In this document: positions 1-9,264 of the stretch, piece by piece | Layout: each line of letters starts with the position of its first letter | Numbering within the stretch: the first letter of the stretch is position 1 | DNA from: an uncultured Clostridia bacterium | Lineage (GTDB): Bacteria > Bacillota > Clostridia > Christensenellales > Borkfalkiaceae | Direction: 5' to 3' | Assembly (NCBI GenBank): GCA_947631925.1 | Contig: CANRNE010000002.1 | Location: 1-64,000, forward strand | Length of the DNA: 64,000 nt | Position numbers and translations under genes: made by a program | Notes under the pieces: generated by a model | Databases searched by the model: none | What the model was told of the DNA's origin: nothing | Seen by the model: the letters and a program-made list of their open reading frames with translations, nothing else

Positions 1-10
1 GCGCTCCACT

Positions 11-129
11 CAATTTGCGACCTCGGGGCTTATTGTCCGATGAAACGACCGCGACAGTGAGCATGTTGAGGCGCCAATGCCAATTTCCTCGACGAAAAGA
101 TTTGCTTTAGCAAAGCTTTTCGCCGAAAC
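11..129 (-). repeat. Structured intergenic repeat, copy 1
   Basis: First of three related non-coding copies (others at 177-306 and 25651-25744). Read on the minus strand it opens with GTTTCGGCGAAAA and ends with a GTTTCATCGGAC-like block. Its core is a hairpin at 93-122: CGAAAA pairs with TTTTCG, a 2-nt internal mismatch follows, then TTTGC pairs with GCAAA around a TTTA loop. It lies beyond copy 2, downstream of guaA. I see no protein gene in 1-322; this stretch is essentially two repeat copies. Function unknown; it could be an mRNA 3'-end element or a REP-like mobile repeat. Confidence 0.65.
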
Positions 130-176
130 CTAAAATTACTTGCGCGAGCAAAACCACGCTTTTGCGCTGCGCGCCA

Positions 177-306
177 CAATTTGCAACGCCACCGCAGGCT
201 TAGTGTCCGATGAAACGACTCCGCTTGCGCGGCTAAGAGTACATGAAGGCGCAAACGCCCATCCGCTCGACGAAAAGATTTCCGCAGGAAAGATTTTCGC
301 CGAAAC
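177..306 (-). repeat. Structured intergenic repeat, copy 2
   Basis: Second copy, ending about 17 nt before the guaA stop, so it falls in the 3' region of the guaA transcript. It shares the CAATTTGC, GTCCGATGAAACGAC and GATTTTCGCCGAAAC blocks with copy 1. The hairpin at 271-299 keeps the outer pair CGAAAA/TTTTCG and the GA/GA internal loop. Its inner stem is TTTCC/GGAAA instead of the TTTGC/GCAAA of copy 1, so both sides changed together. That compensatory change suggests the fold matters. Confidence 0.65.
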
Positions 307-322
307 AAGAAAAGGAATCCTT

Positions 323-1849
323 TTACTCCCATTCAATCGTCGCCGGGGGTTTGGAAGTGATATCATAGACGACGCGGTTGGCGTGGGCGACTTCGCTCGT
401 GATGCGGCAGGAAACGCGCTCCAGCACGTCATAGGGAATGCGCGCCCAGTCGGCGGTCATGGCGTCCACGCTCAAAATGGCCCGCAGGGCGATTACTTCC
501 TCATAGGTGCGAAAATCCCCCTGCACGCCCACCGTCTTACTGTCCGTGACGACGGCAAAGTATTGCCAGATTTCGCGGGTAAGTCCCGCGCGCTCCATCT
601 CTTCGCGGAAGATGGCATCCGCGTCCCGTGCCGTCTTCAGCCGCTCGGGCGTGACTTCCCCCATGATGCGCACGGCGAGTCCCGGCCCGGGGAAGGGTTG
701 GCGGTGGACGATGGCGTCGGGGAGCCCGAGCTCCGTTCCCACCTCGCGCACCTCATCCTTGAACAAGTCGCGCAGGGGCTCTATAATTTCCTTGAAATCG
801 ACGACCTCGGGGAGCCCGCCCACGTTGTGATGGGACTTGATGACGGCGCTCCCGCCCTTTCCGCTCTCGATGACGTCGGGATAGATGGTGCCCTGCACGA
901 GAAAATCCACCCGTCCGATGCTTTTCGCCACCTCTTCGAAGACTTTGATGAACTCCGCGCCGATGATTTTCCGCTTTTTTTCGGGGTCGGTGACGCCCTG
1001 CAATTTTTGCAAAAAACGCGCCCCGGCATCCACTTTTACGAGATTCACCATCCCGCCGAAGATGCGCTCGACCTCCTCCGCCTCCCCCTTTCGGAGCAGG
1101 CCGTGGTCGACGAACACGCAGGTGAGCTGCGAGGTCGCGCGGTGCACGAGCGCGGCGGCGACGGCGCTGTCCACCCCGCCCGAGAGGGCGAGAAGCACCT
1201 TTCCCCCCTTCAATTTTTCGCGGAGAAGGGCGACTTCGTCCTGTACGAAGCTCTCCATCGTCCAGTCCCCGCGCGCGCCGCAGATGCCGAAGAGGAAATT
1301 CTCAAGCAGTTTGGTGCCGTATTCGGAGTGCACGACCTCGGGATGGAACTGAATCCCGTACAGTTTTTTCTCCTCACAGCCGTACATCGCGACGGGGCAG
1401 CCCGCCGTGGAGGCGAGCGTCTCAAACCCCGCGGGAAGGGAGACAATGCGGTCGGTATGGCTCATCCAGCAGACGCTCTCTTTCGGTACACCCTCGGACA
1501 TGGGTGTGCCCTTTTTGATGGAGAGCGTGCATTTTCCGTATTCGCCCGCCTCGGCATGTTCGACGGTTCCGCCGAGCATGTGCGCGATGAGCTGGGCGCC
1601 GTAGCAGATGCCGAGCACGGGGATGCCGAGCGACAGCACCTCCCTCTCCACGCGCGGGGCGTGCGCCTCATAGACGCTGTTGGGCCCGCCCGTGAAGATG
1701 ATGCCTACGGGGGCATATTCCCTGATTTTTTCCACGGGCATGTCGTACGGCTTGAGGTCGCAGAAGACTTTGAGGTCGCGCACCCGCCGTGCGATGAGTT
1801 GGTTGTACTGCCCGCCGAAGTCGAGCACGAGAATTTTTTGATGCTGCAT
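323..1849 (-). CDS. guaA: GMP synthase (glutamine-hydrolysing)
   Basis: Makes GMP from XMP, ATP and glutamine in the cytoplasm, the last step of guanine nucleotide synthesis. The 508-aa length is normal for the two-domain enzyme. Residues 1 to about 190 form the class I glutamine amidotransferase domain, with nucleophile Cys82 in GICYGAQ and the His-Glu pair in QFHPE. The synthetase half follows, with the PP-loop LSGGVDSAV, and the C-terminus ends in the family-typical TIEWE. The ATG at 1849 has a GGGTGA ribosome site 3 nt upstream. It follows guaB by 44 nt on the same strand, but a hairpin terminator lies in that gap, so guaA may be transcribed less than guaB. Function is secure. Confidence 0.98.
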   Translation of the reverse strand: MQHQKILVLDFGGQYNQLIARRVRDLKVFCDLKPYDMPVEKIREYAPVGIIFTGGPNSVYEAHAPRVEREVLSLGIPVLGICYGAQLIAHMLGGTVEHAEAGEYGKCTLSIKKGTPMSEGVPKESVCWMSHTDRIVSLPAGFETLASTAGCPVAMYGCEEKKLYGIQFHPEVVHSEYGTKLLENFLFGICGARGDWTMESFVQDEVALLREKLKGGKVLLALSGGVDSAVAAALVHRATSQLTCVFVDHGLLRKGEAEEVERIFGGMVNLVKVDAGARFLQKLQGVTDPEKKRKIIGAEFIKVFEEVAKSIGRVDFLVQGTIYPDVIESGKGGSAVIKSHHNVGGLPEVVDFKEIIEPLRDLFKDEVREVGTELGLPDAIVHRQPFPGPGLAVRIMGEVTPERLKTARDADAIFREEMERAGLTREIWQYFAVVTDSKTVGVQGDFRTYEEVIALRAILSVDAMTADWARIPYDVLERVSCRITSEVAHANRVVYDITSKPPATIEWE

Positions 1850-1862
1850 AATTCACCCGTTG

Positions 1863-1886
1863 AAAAACGCCCGACAGGTGCGGGCG
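1863..1886 (-). terminator. Hairpin terminator between guaB and guaA
   Basis: On the minus strand CGCCCG, a 7-nt loop and CGGGCG are followed at once by five T residues. It begins 8 nt after the guaB stop and ends 13 nt before the guaA start. It could uncouple guaA from guaB or act as a partial terminator. The stem is only 6 bp but all G-C. Confidence 0.7.
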
Positions 1887-1893
1887 ATTTCGT

Positions 1894-3982
<2,089 letters not shown>

Positions 3983-4015
3983 TGTACCGCGTCTGAAAAT
4001 CCTTGGATTTCAACC

Positions 4016-4044
4016 ATTGTACCATAGCGCACGGAAAAATGCAA
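4016..4044 (-). promoter_or_regulatory. Promoter for the membrane protein-guaB unit
   Basis: TTGCAT, a 17-nt spacer and TACAAT on the minus strand, about 34 nt before the ATG at 3982. It is divergent from the plus-strand promoter at 4060-4089. I see no purine-riboswitch-like structure in the short leader. Confidence 0.6.
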
Positions 4045-4059
4045 CCGATTCCGCGATTT

Positions 4060-4089
4060 TTGTCATGCGGCGGCGGGAAATTTCATACT
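4060..4089 (+). promoter_or_regulatory. Putative promoter for the 4098 lipoprotein gene
   Basis: TTGTCA, 18 nt and CATACT, with the ATG only 8 nt after the -10 box. The -10 matches four of six consensus bases. If used, the mRNA would have almost no leader. Confidence 0.4.
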
Positions 4090-4097
4090 TGTAGGAT

Positions 4098-4745
4098 ATG
4101 AAACGCATTCTTTTTGTCACACTGCTCCTGCCGCTCGCGCTCCTCGGCGGCTGTGCGAAGTCCTACGACTACACCGCGCACATCTCCGAGTGCCGCAGCG
4201 ACGTCTTCCGTGCGGAGACGGAGGCGTACTCCGTGACGTTCTCCGTCGTCTCCCGTGAATACCCCTATCAGGACGATGGCATTGCCTGCCCCATGGAGCG
4301 GGTGGGTGAGGTGTATCTCACCGCCTCGCAGGGCGGCGACTTCGAAGTCTACCTTGTGGGCGAAGAGGGCTGGGGCGGCGAGATGTCCTTCCGCACCGCG
4401 CGGGGGGATTACTTCTTCTCGCAGAGCCTCCCCACGGTGCCTGAGCAGAGCATCACATTGCGCATCGTGCAGGACGGAAAACCCTGCGAAATTGCCGCAA
4501 CCTCGGTGAAGACGGAGGAGACGCTCTCCCCCGAGGCCGCCCTCTCCCATGCCGTTGCCGCGGAGGAAGAGGCCATCGCCCGCATGACGAAGGACGGCGC
4601 ATTTTGCGGGGAATTCCGCGTGCGCCTGCTCCGACGGGACGCCACCTATTACTATGTCGGCATCGTGGGGACGGATAAGACGAAAATCTCCCTCCTGCTC
4701 GACAGTGAGACGGGGGAAGTGCTCGCGAAAAGAGGCGCGCCGTAA
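4098..4745 (+). CDS. Putative lipoprotein of unknown function
   Basis: 215 aa. A type II signal peptide is clear: a Lys-Arg start, a run of Leu/Ala, then the lipobox LLGGC with the lipid-bearing cysteine at about residue 19. The mature part is about 195 aa, mixed strand and helix, ending in a stretch (YYYVGIVG...LLLDSETGEVLAK) like the beta-strand close of PepSY-type domains; I am not certain of that match. Only a weak AGGA lies before the ATG. A YiiX-like gene follows in the same direction but carries its own strong promoter beginning 5 nt after this stop codon. Confidence 0.8.
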   Translation: MKRILFVTLLLPLALLGGCAKSYDYTAHISECRSDVFRAETEAYSVTFSVVSREYPYQDDGIACPMERVGEVYLTASQGGDFEVYLVGEEGWGGEMSFRTARGDYFFSQSLPTVPEQSITLRIVQDGKPCEIAATSVKTEETLSPEAALSHAVAAEEEAIARMTKDGAFCGEFRVRLLRRDATYYYVGIVGTDKTKISLLLDSETGEVLAKRGAP

Positions 4746-4749
4746 ACGG

Positions 4750-4779
4750 TTGACAAGGCGGGAACGGACGTGCTATAAT
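4750..4779 (+). promoter_or_regulatory. Strong promoter placed 7 nt before a GTG start
   Basis: Perfect TTGACA and TATAAT with an 18-nt spacer and a TG one base upstream of the -10 (extended -10). The GTG start at 4787 begins 7 nt after the -10 box, so transcription should begin at or next to the start codon. Confidence 0.85.
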
Positions 4780-4786
4780 ACTCTCT

Positions 4787-5743
4787 GTGAAACGTTCCTC
4801 CCACAAAATTGCACGCAGGGTCCTTTCGGGCTTCCTCGCCTTCTTCTTGCTCCTCTTGGGGTGCGACCTCTTCCTCATCGCGCAAGCCGCGACGGTGGAC
4901 GGGCGGGCGCGCACCCTGCCTTCCTATGCAAAAGAATCCCTTGCGCCCGTGCTCGAAAAGGACGCCTTCTCGGAGGCGGACTATGACTTTTTGTACCGCC
5001 AGACGGGGCTCGGAAGGATAGCCGTGGACGAATTGAAGGGTACCATGTCCGCAAGTGACCTTTCAAAAAGGCTCTCCGAGTTTCAGGACGCCCTCTTCTT
5101 CGAGGGGAATTTGACGCACTATGCAATCGCCGATTACATCTGCTATCACGACAAGTTGGTGGACGGCAACGGCAACATCGTCAAGGCGCCGATTTTAAGC
5201 AGAAAGCCCGGGGACGTTCTCATCACCGCCTCCACGCACACGATCGGCTGGGCGCACGGGCACGCCGCCATCATGCTCGAGGGCGGCATGATGCTGCAAT
5301 CCACCTCCATCGGCTGTCCCAGCCAGCGCCTTCCCCAGAGCACCAATGAGGCGGGCATTTCCTACTTCAACGAATCCGCAAACTTTCTCATGCTGCGTCT
5401 CAAAGACGAAGTCGCGCTTCGCATCGCGGCGGAGCATGCGGGAGAGCTCGGCATCCCCGAACACGCCACCGCGGAGGACGTCCGCGTCGCCATCGCACGG
5501 CTCGCCGAGGACCGTCTCGAGGGCATCGACTACTCCCTCGTCGTGGGCGTTCTCACCCCCAAGAATCAGGGCGAAACCCCGCGGGGCACGCAGTGTTCCC
5601 ACCTCGTCTGGCAGGCGTTTTCCTACTTCGGGCTCGACATCGACAGCGACGGCGGGCTCGTGGTCACCCCGCAGGACATCGCGCGGTGCGACCTCTTCGA
5701 CGTCGTGCAGGTGTACGGCTTCGATCCCGAGACCCTCTGGTAG
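4787..5743 (+). CDS. YiiX-like permuted papain-fold (NlpC/P60 superfamily) secreted protein
   Basis: 318 aa, probably exported. Residues 1 to about 35 form a signal peptide or anchor (RRVLSGFLAFFLLLLG, then AQAA). A core resembling the YiiX/YaeF-type circularly permuted papain fold follows: GDVLITAS, then GHAAIML with the expected catalytic His, and near the C-terminus QCSHLVWQAF with the expected catalytic Cys. Such proteins are thought to act as amidases or thiol hydrolases on lipids or peptides; the substrate here is unknown. The GTG start is the only one that keeps the signal peptide, yet it lies 7 nt after the -10 box with no ribosome site, so a leaderless mRNA is likely. A bidirectional terminator follows. 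Confidence 0.8.
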   Translation: MKRSSHKIARRVLSGFLAFFLLLLGCDLFLIAQAATVDGRARTLPSYAKESLAPVLEKDAFSEADYDFLYRQTGLGRIAVDELKGTMSASDLSKRLSEFQDALFFEGNLTHYAIADYICYHDKLVDGNGNIVKAPILSRKPGDVLITASTHTIGWAHGHAAIMLEGGMMLQSTSIGCPSQRLPQSTNEAGISYFNESANFLMLRLKDEVALRIAAEHAGELGIPEHATAEDVRVAIARLAEDRLEGIDYSLVVGVLTPKNQGETPRGTQCSHLVWQAFSYFGLDIDSDGGLVVTPQDIARCDLFDVVQVYGFDPETLW

Positions 5744-5748
5744 ACCGA

Positions 5749-5791
5749 AATAAAAAATTGCCGCCCCGCGACGTTGCGGAGCGGCTTTTTT
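5749..5791. terminator. Bidirectional terminator between convergent genes
   Basis: A 10-bp stem at 5760-5785 (GCCGCCCCGC against GCGGAGCGGC, 6-nt loop, one mismatch) is followed by six T on the plus strand and preceded by an A-rich run. It can therefore end both the plus-strand YiiX-like gene and the minus-strand hemW operon. Confidence 0.85.
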
Positions 5792-5799
5792 GTACTCCA

Positions 5800-6909
5800 T
5801 TATGCCAAAAATTCGGTCAGAATTTGGTTCTGCACATAGAGATATTCGTCCTTGATGCGGGTCGTGTCCCCCTCTTCGTCGAAGTACTGCCGCGTCGCTT
5901 CATAGGCGCGCGCAAAATCCTTCTTCCAGTCGCTTTTGAACGCCTTTTCATACGCCTTCGAGGAGATTCCGAACACCGTCCGCAGGGCAAGCATGACAAA
6001 TTCGAACTTCGCGTCCCCCTCCTCCACCTCCTCGCTCGTGATGACGGGGAAATGTCCCGAGAGAATGCACTTCATGTACTCGTCGAGGTCGAAGGTGTTG
6101 GTCATCCGCTTTCCGAAGAAGAAGGAGCTCGCCGCAACGCCCAGCCCGATGTATTCGCCGCGCTTCCAGTAGTTCATGTTGTGGCGGCTGCCAAAGCCGG
6201 GCTTGCAGAAATTGCTCACCTCGTAGCGGAGGTACCCCCGCTCTTTGAGAAGGGCGCGGCCGTAGTCATAGAGAGAGGCGACCTCGTCCCCGTCGGGGAG
6301 CTCCCCGTTGAGATAGTCGGTATAGATGGGCGTCCCGTCCTCGGGCGTTAAGGCATACATCGAGACATGGGTGGCCCCGTTTTCGTCGACGAGGGAGATT
6401 GTCTCTTCTACATCCGCCTTCGTCTGCCCCTTGAGACCGAGCATGACGTCGGCGGAGAAGTTCTCCCCCTTGAGAAGGCGGCAGGTCGCCACGAAGTCGG
6501 CCTTCGTGTGAATTCTCCCGAGCTCCTCGAGCTGGCTGTCGACGGCCGTCTGCAGTCCCACGGAGAAGCGGTTGATGCCCGCGCGCTTGTAGATTGCAAT
6601 CTTCTCCGCGTCCACCGTGCCGGGGTTCATCTCGATGGTGACCTCGGGGTCCTTGGTGAGGTGAAAACACGTCACAATCTTCTTCATCAGCCCATAGATG
6701 TACTTGGGGTCGATGACGGAGGGCGTGCCGCCGCCGATGTAGACGGTGTCGAAGACAACTTTTTCGAGCTCCCGCGCCCGCATTTCGACCTCTTTATAGA
6801 GGCATGCCATGTACGCCTCGGCAAAATTCAGGCGATTGGGGAAGGAGACAAAGTCGCAGTAGGTGCACTTGTGCTTGCAAAACGGAATGTGAATGTAGAT
6901 ACCGGGCAC
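5800..6909 (-). CDS. hemW: HemW-like radical SAM protein (haem chaperone family)
   Basis: 369 aa. The N-terminus IYIHIPFCKHKCTYCDF carries the radical SAM CxxxCxxC motif; a SAM-binding GGGTPS and the HemN-type C-terminal domain follow. Members of this family were long called oxygen-independent coproporphyrinogen oxidases, but HemW proteins act as haem-binding chaperones. The start is GTG at 6909, with GGGAGG 8 nt upstream, directly after the stop of the preceding gene. In many Bacillota hemW lies just after lepA; here two extra genes sit between them. No other haem biosynthesis gene is in the window. Confidence 0.92.
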   Translation of the reverse strand: MPGIYIHIPFCKHKCTYCDFVSFPNRLNFAEAYMACLYKEVEMRARELEKVVFDTVYIGGGTPSVIDPKYIYGLMKKIVTCFHLTKDPEVTIEMNPGTVDAEKIAIYKRAGINRFSVGLQTAVDSQLEELGRIHTKADFVATCRLLKGENFSADVMLGLKGQTKADVEETISLVDENGATHVSMYALTPEDGTPIYTDYLNGELPDGDEVASLYDYGRALLKERGYLRYEVSNFCKPGFGSRHNMNYWKRGEYIGLGVAASSFFFGKRMTNTFDLDEYMKCILSGHFPVITSEEVEEGDAKFEFVMLALRTVFGISSKAYEKAFKSDWKKDFARAYEATRQYFDEEGDTTRIKDEYLYVQNQILTEFLA

Positions 6910-7215
6910 TTAATTTCCCTCCCAAAGGGTTGATTTGAGGTCGACATGGCCGCAGACGACTTCCACGCCCTCTTCCCGAAGAAGGCGCGCCTGCACGTCC
7001 ATGCCCCCGAATGCGAAGGCAGGTGCGAGCCGCCCCTCGCGGTTGACGACGCGGTGACAGGGAATGACGACGGGCGTCGGGTTGCGGTGGAGCGCCCTGC
7101 CCACCTGCCGCGATGCGCGCGGATGCCCGATGGCGCGGGCGATCATGCCGTAGGTGACAACTTTCCCCCTCGGCACCCTCTTTACGAATTCATACACAGC
7201 TTCATCGAAGGTCAT
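6910..7215 (-). CDS. Methylguanine-DNA methyltransferase-type (MGMT/ATL) DNA-binding domain protein
   Basis: About 101 aa, essentially only the C-terminal DNA-binding and active-site domain of O6-alkylguanine-DNA alkyltransferases. The motif NPTPVVIPCHRVV keeps the acceptor cysteine, unlike true ATL proteins where it is usually Trp; GKVVTYGMIA and the RQVGRAL recognition-helix region are present. The N-terminal domain of Ogt/Ada is absent, so it may repair alkylated bases in a minimal form or only flag damage. I use the ATG at 7215 (GAGG 7 nt upstream) rather than the longer frame. It lies 4 nt after the TIR-TPR gene and abuts hemW. Confidence 0.88.
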   Translation of the reverse strand: MTFDEAVYEFVKRVPRGKVVTYGMIARAIGHPRASRQVGRALHRNPTPVVIPCHRVVNREGRLAPAFAFGGMDVQARLLREEGVEVVCGHVDLKSTLWEGN

Positions 7216-7219
7216 CATG

Positions 7220-9253
7220 TCACCTCGCTTTCGAAGCCTCGGAAAGAATCTTCTCGCACAGCGCATTGCCGGGGTGGTCGATGGCGAGGGAAATCGCCTG
7301 ATTTAAGGAACCTCTCGCCCGCTCGTCCTCCATCTCATCGTACAATTCGTAGAGCTGCATGCAGACGGATGCCATCAATGGTTCATATGCCTCGGGGTCA
7401 AGCCTTACCAGCCACGAATAGAACGACAGCGCATACTGAAATGCCTCTTCGGCCTCCTCCTCGCAATCTTCACACGCAGCGTTCAGGGTTCCGACCCCCA
7501 CATAGCACGCTGCAAGTAAGGGCCCGTACGCCACAGGGTCCCTCTCTGCGGGCCCTTCGAGAAGTTCAATCGCCTTGTCGAACATGGCATCCGCTTCGTT
7601 CATGTCCTCCCGATTGATGAGCATCATCGCGTAGTTGGTACAGACGCCCCCCTCCGCAGCCTCAAGGGCCGTCCGACGCGCCCCATCGAACGTCAAGCAC
7701 TTCTCATAGAGCGCAATCGCCTTTTTGTAGGACTCTTCCGCCTCCGCGCCCAAATCCAAGATGTTGTCGACTGACGCGAGGTCGCCATACCCCCGTGCGA
7801 GTTCTGCCCCATAAACCGTGAAAGTTTCTTCCGCAAGGCTCTCTAAACAGCGCAATCCCGCCTTGATGTAGTTGCGGGCGCTCTTGAACCGAAATCGAGA
7901 CATATTCACGGTCCCGAGGTCGCAATAGACGGTTGCGAGTAGCGGGGTAGCCGCAGGGACTTGCTTTTTCACGAGCTTTTTATACAGCTTTTCGGCCTTA
8001 TGAAGCGCCTCCTCGGCCTCCTCATACCGCGCTCCCTTCGCATAGATTCCCCCGATTACGCCCCAGAGATTTGCCATCCGTTCGTCGTCCGCAGGGTGTT
8101 TGGGGTCGGAATAGTAATATTCGAGCTGCATCGCGATTTCCAGCGCCCTGTCCCGCTCGCCGTGCGTCATCAAAAAGATGACGTAGGAAAGGAGCGGCGT
8201 CTTGTCGAGGCCGTTCTTTTCGATGCACTCCCGGACGGCGGCATAGAGCTTCGTAATCTCGGCAATCGACCCGTCGGTGCCGCTGACTTTGAGCACTTCG
8301 ATGCGCTGGAGGAGTTCGTCGACGCCCTCTTGTACGAGGTTCTGATACCCCTCCCGCATCGTCTCGTAGTGGGAGATGTCGGACATGATTGCCTCGGCGT
8401 CGAGAATTTCCAAGGCGCCCGCGACGTCGCCCCGCTCGAGGGCACGGTAGCCCGCAATGCGGCGGGGAGAGAGCCCTCCCTTCGCCGTCTCGACGCACAT
8501 GGACTTTATCGTCTCGAGCACCCCCTTCTCCGCCTCGCGAATCGCCTTCTCCGTCTCGGATTTCTCGTTCGCAACTTTGCGGTATTCCTCCTCCGTCCTT
8601 TCGTCGTCGAGGTCGGAAGAGAGCTTTTCGCGCAGTTCATAGTATCTTGCGGTGAGCGCCGTGAATTTCTCCTTGAGGGAAGTGAGGGACTTGTTCCCCG
8701 CAAACACGGGAAGGGCGGCGGTGTCGGCAATCGTCTTGCCGCCGAATATCACCTTGCCGTTCTCCACCGTCGGCTCCTCGGCGTCCAATCCCATGAGCTT
8801 TATCTGCATGAGCATGCCGAGCTTCAAAGTGTCGATGCTCTGATAGATGTTGTAGTAGTGTCTGAGCTCGCCGTCGAGCATCTGCATGAACGCCTTCACG
8901 CTGCCCTCTGCCTCGTCGGGGGAGTCCACATATTTGAAGTAGGTGACGATTTTGGGCTTTTGGGACGTCCTGAACGCATCGAGGGCGATGTCGAACTCGT
9001 GGCGGGTGTACTCCCCCACCTTGCGGAAGAAGAGGAAGAAGCACAGCTCGCTGGCGCGAATCTCGGCGTCGAGCTCGGCCTGCTTACCGCCGCTTGCGAT
9101 GGCGTTGTCGTAGTCGTCGCACTTGATGAGAAAGAACTGCACGCCGCGGTCGAAGTAAATTTCGTTGAGCTGGCGGACAAAATCCCCCACCTCGAGCCTG
9201 TCGAGCTTCAAATCGGTGATGGACGACGCAAGAAAAATTTTAACCTTTTTCAC
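7220..9253 (-). CDS. TIR-like (DUF4062-type) N-terminal domain fused to TPR repeats
   Basis: 677 aa, cytoplasmic. Residues 3 to about 120 look like a TIR-related/DUF4062 domain: a strand KIFLASSITDL, a FFLIKCDDYD strand, ELCFFLFFRKVGEYT and then HEFDIALDAF, where Glu86 sits where many TIR enzymes have the catalytic Glu. A charged helical linker (about 185-250) precedes TPR-type helical repeats to the end, such as RYEEAEEALHKAEKLYKKL and AEESYKKAIALYEKC. TIR-TPR proteins often act as sensors or NAD-cleaving effectors in signalling or phage defence, but no partner gene is adjacent. The GTG start has GAGGGG about 6 nt upstream, 11 nt after lepA. Function is inferred. Confidence 0.75.
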   Translation of the reverse strand: MKKVKIFLASSITDLKLDRLEVGDFVRQLNEIYFDRGVQFFLIKCDDYDNAIASGGKQAELDAEIRASELCFFLFFRKVGEYTRHEFDIALDAFRTSQKPKIVTYFKYVDSPDEAEGSVKAFMQMLDGELRHYYNIYQSIDTLKLGMLMQIKLMGLDAEEPTVENGKVIFGGKTIADTAALPVFAGNKSLTSLKEKFTALTARYYELREKLSSDLDDERTEEEYRKVANEKSETEKAIREAEKGVLETIKSMCVETAKGGLSPRRIAGYRALERGDVAGALEILDAEAIMSDISHYETMREGYQNLVQEGVDELLQRIEVLKVSGTDGSIAEITKLYAAVRECIEKNGLDKTPLLSYVIFLMTHGERDRALEIAMQLEYYYSDPKHPADDERMANLWGVIGGIYAKGARYEEAEEALHKAEKLYKKLVKKQVPAATPLLATVYCDLGTVNMSRFRFKSARNYIKAGLRCLESLAEETFTVYGAELARGYGDLASVDNILDLGAEAEESYKKAIALYEKCLTFDGARRTALEAAEGGVCTNYAMMLINREDMNEADAMFDKAIELLEGPAERDPVAYGPLLAACYVGVGTLNAACEDCEEEAEEAFQYALSFYSWLVRLDPEAYEPLMASVCMQLYELYDEMEDERARGSLNQAISLAIDHPGNALCEKILSEASKAR

Positions 9254-9264
9254 CCCGTTCCCCC

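Noticed and set aside
1..322. A tRNA or other RNA gene in the left end
   Set aside because: I found no cloverleaf; the region is explained by two repeat copies.
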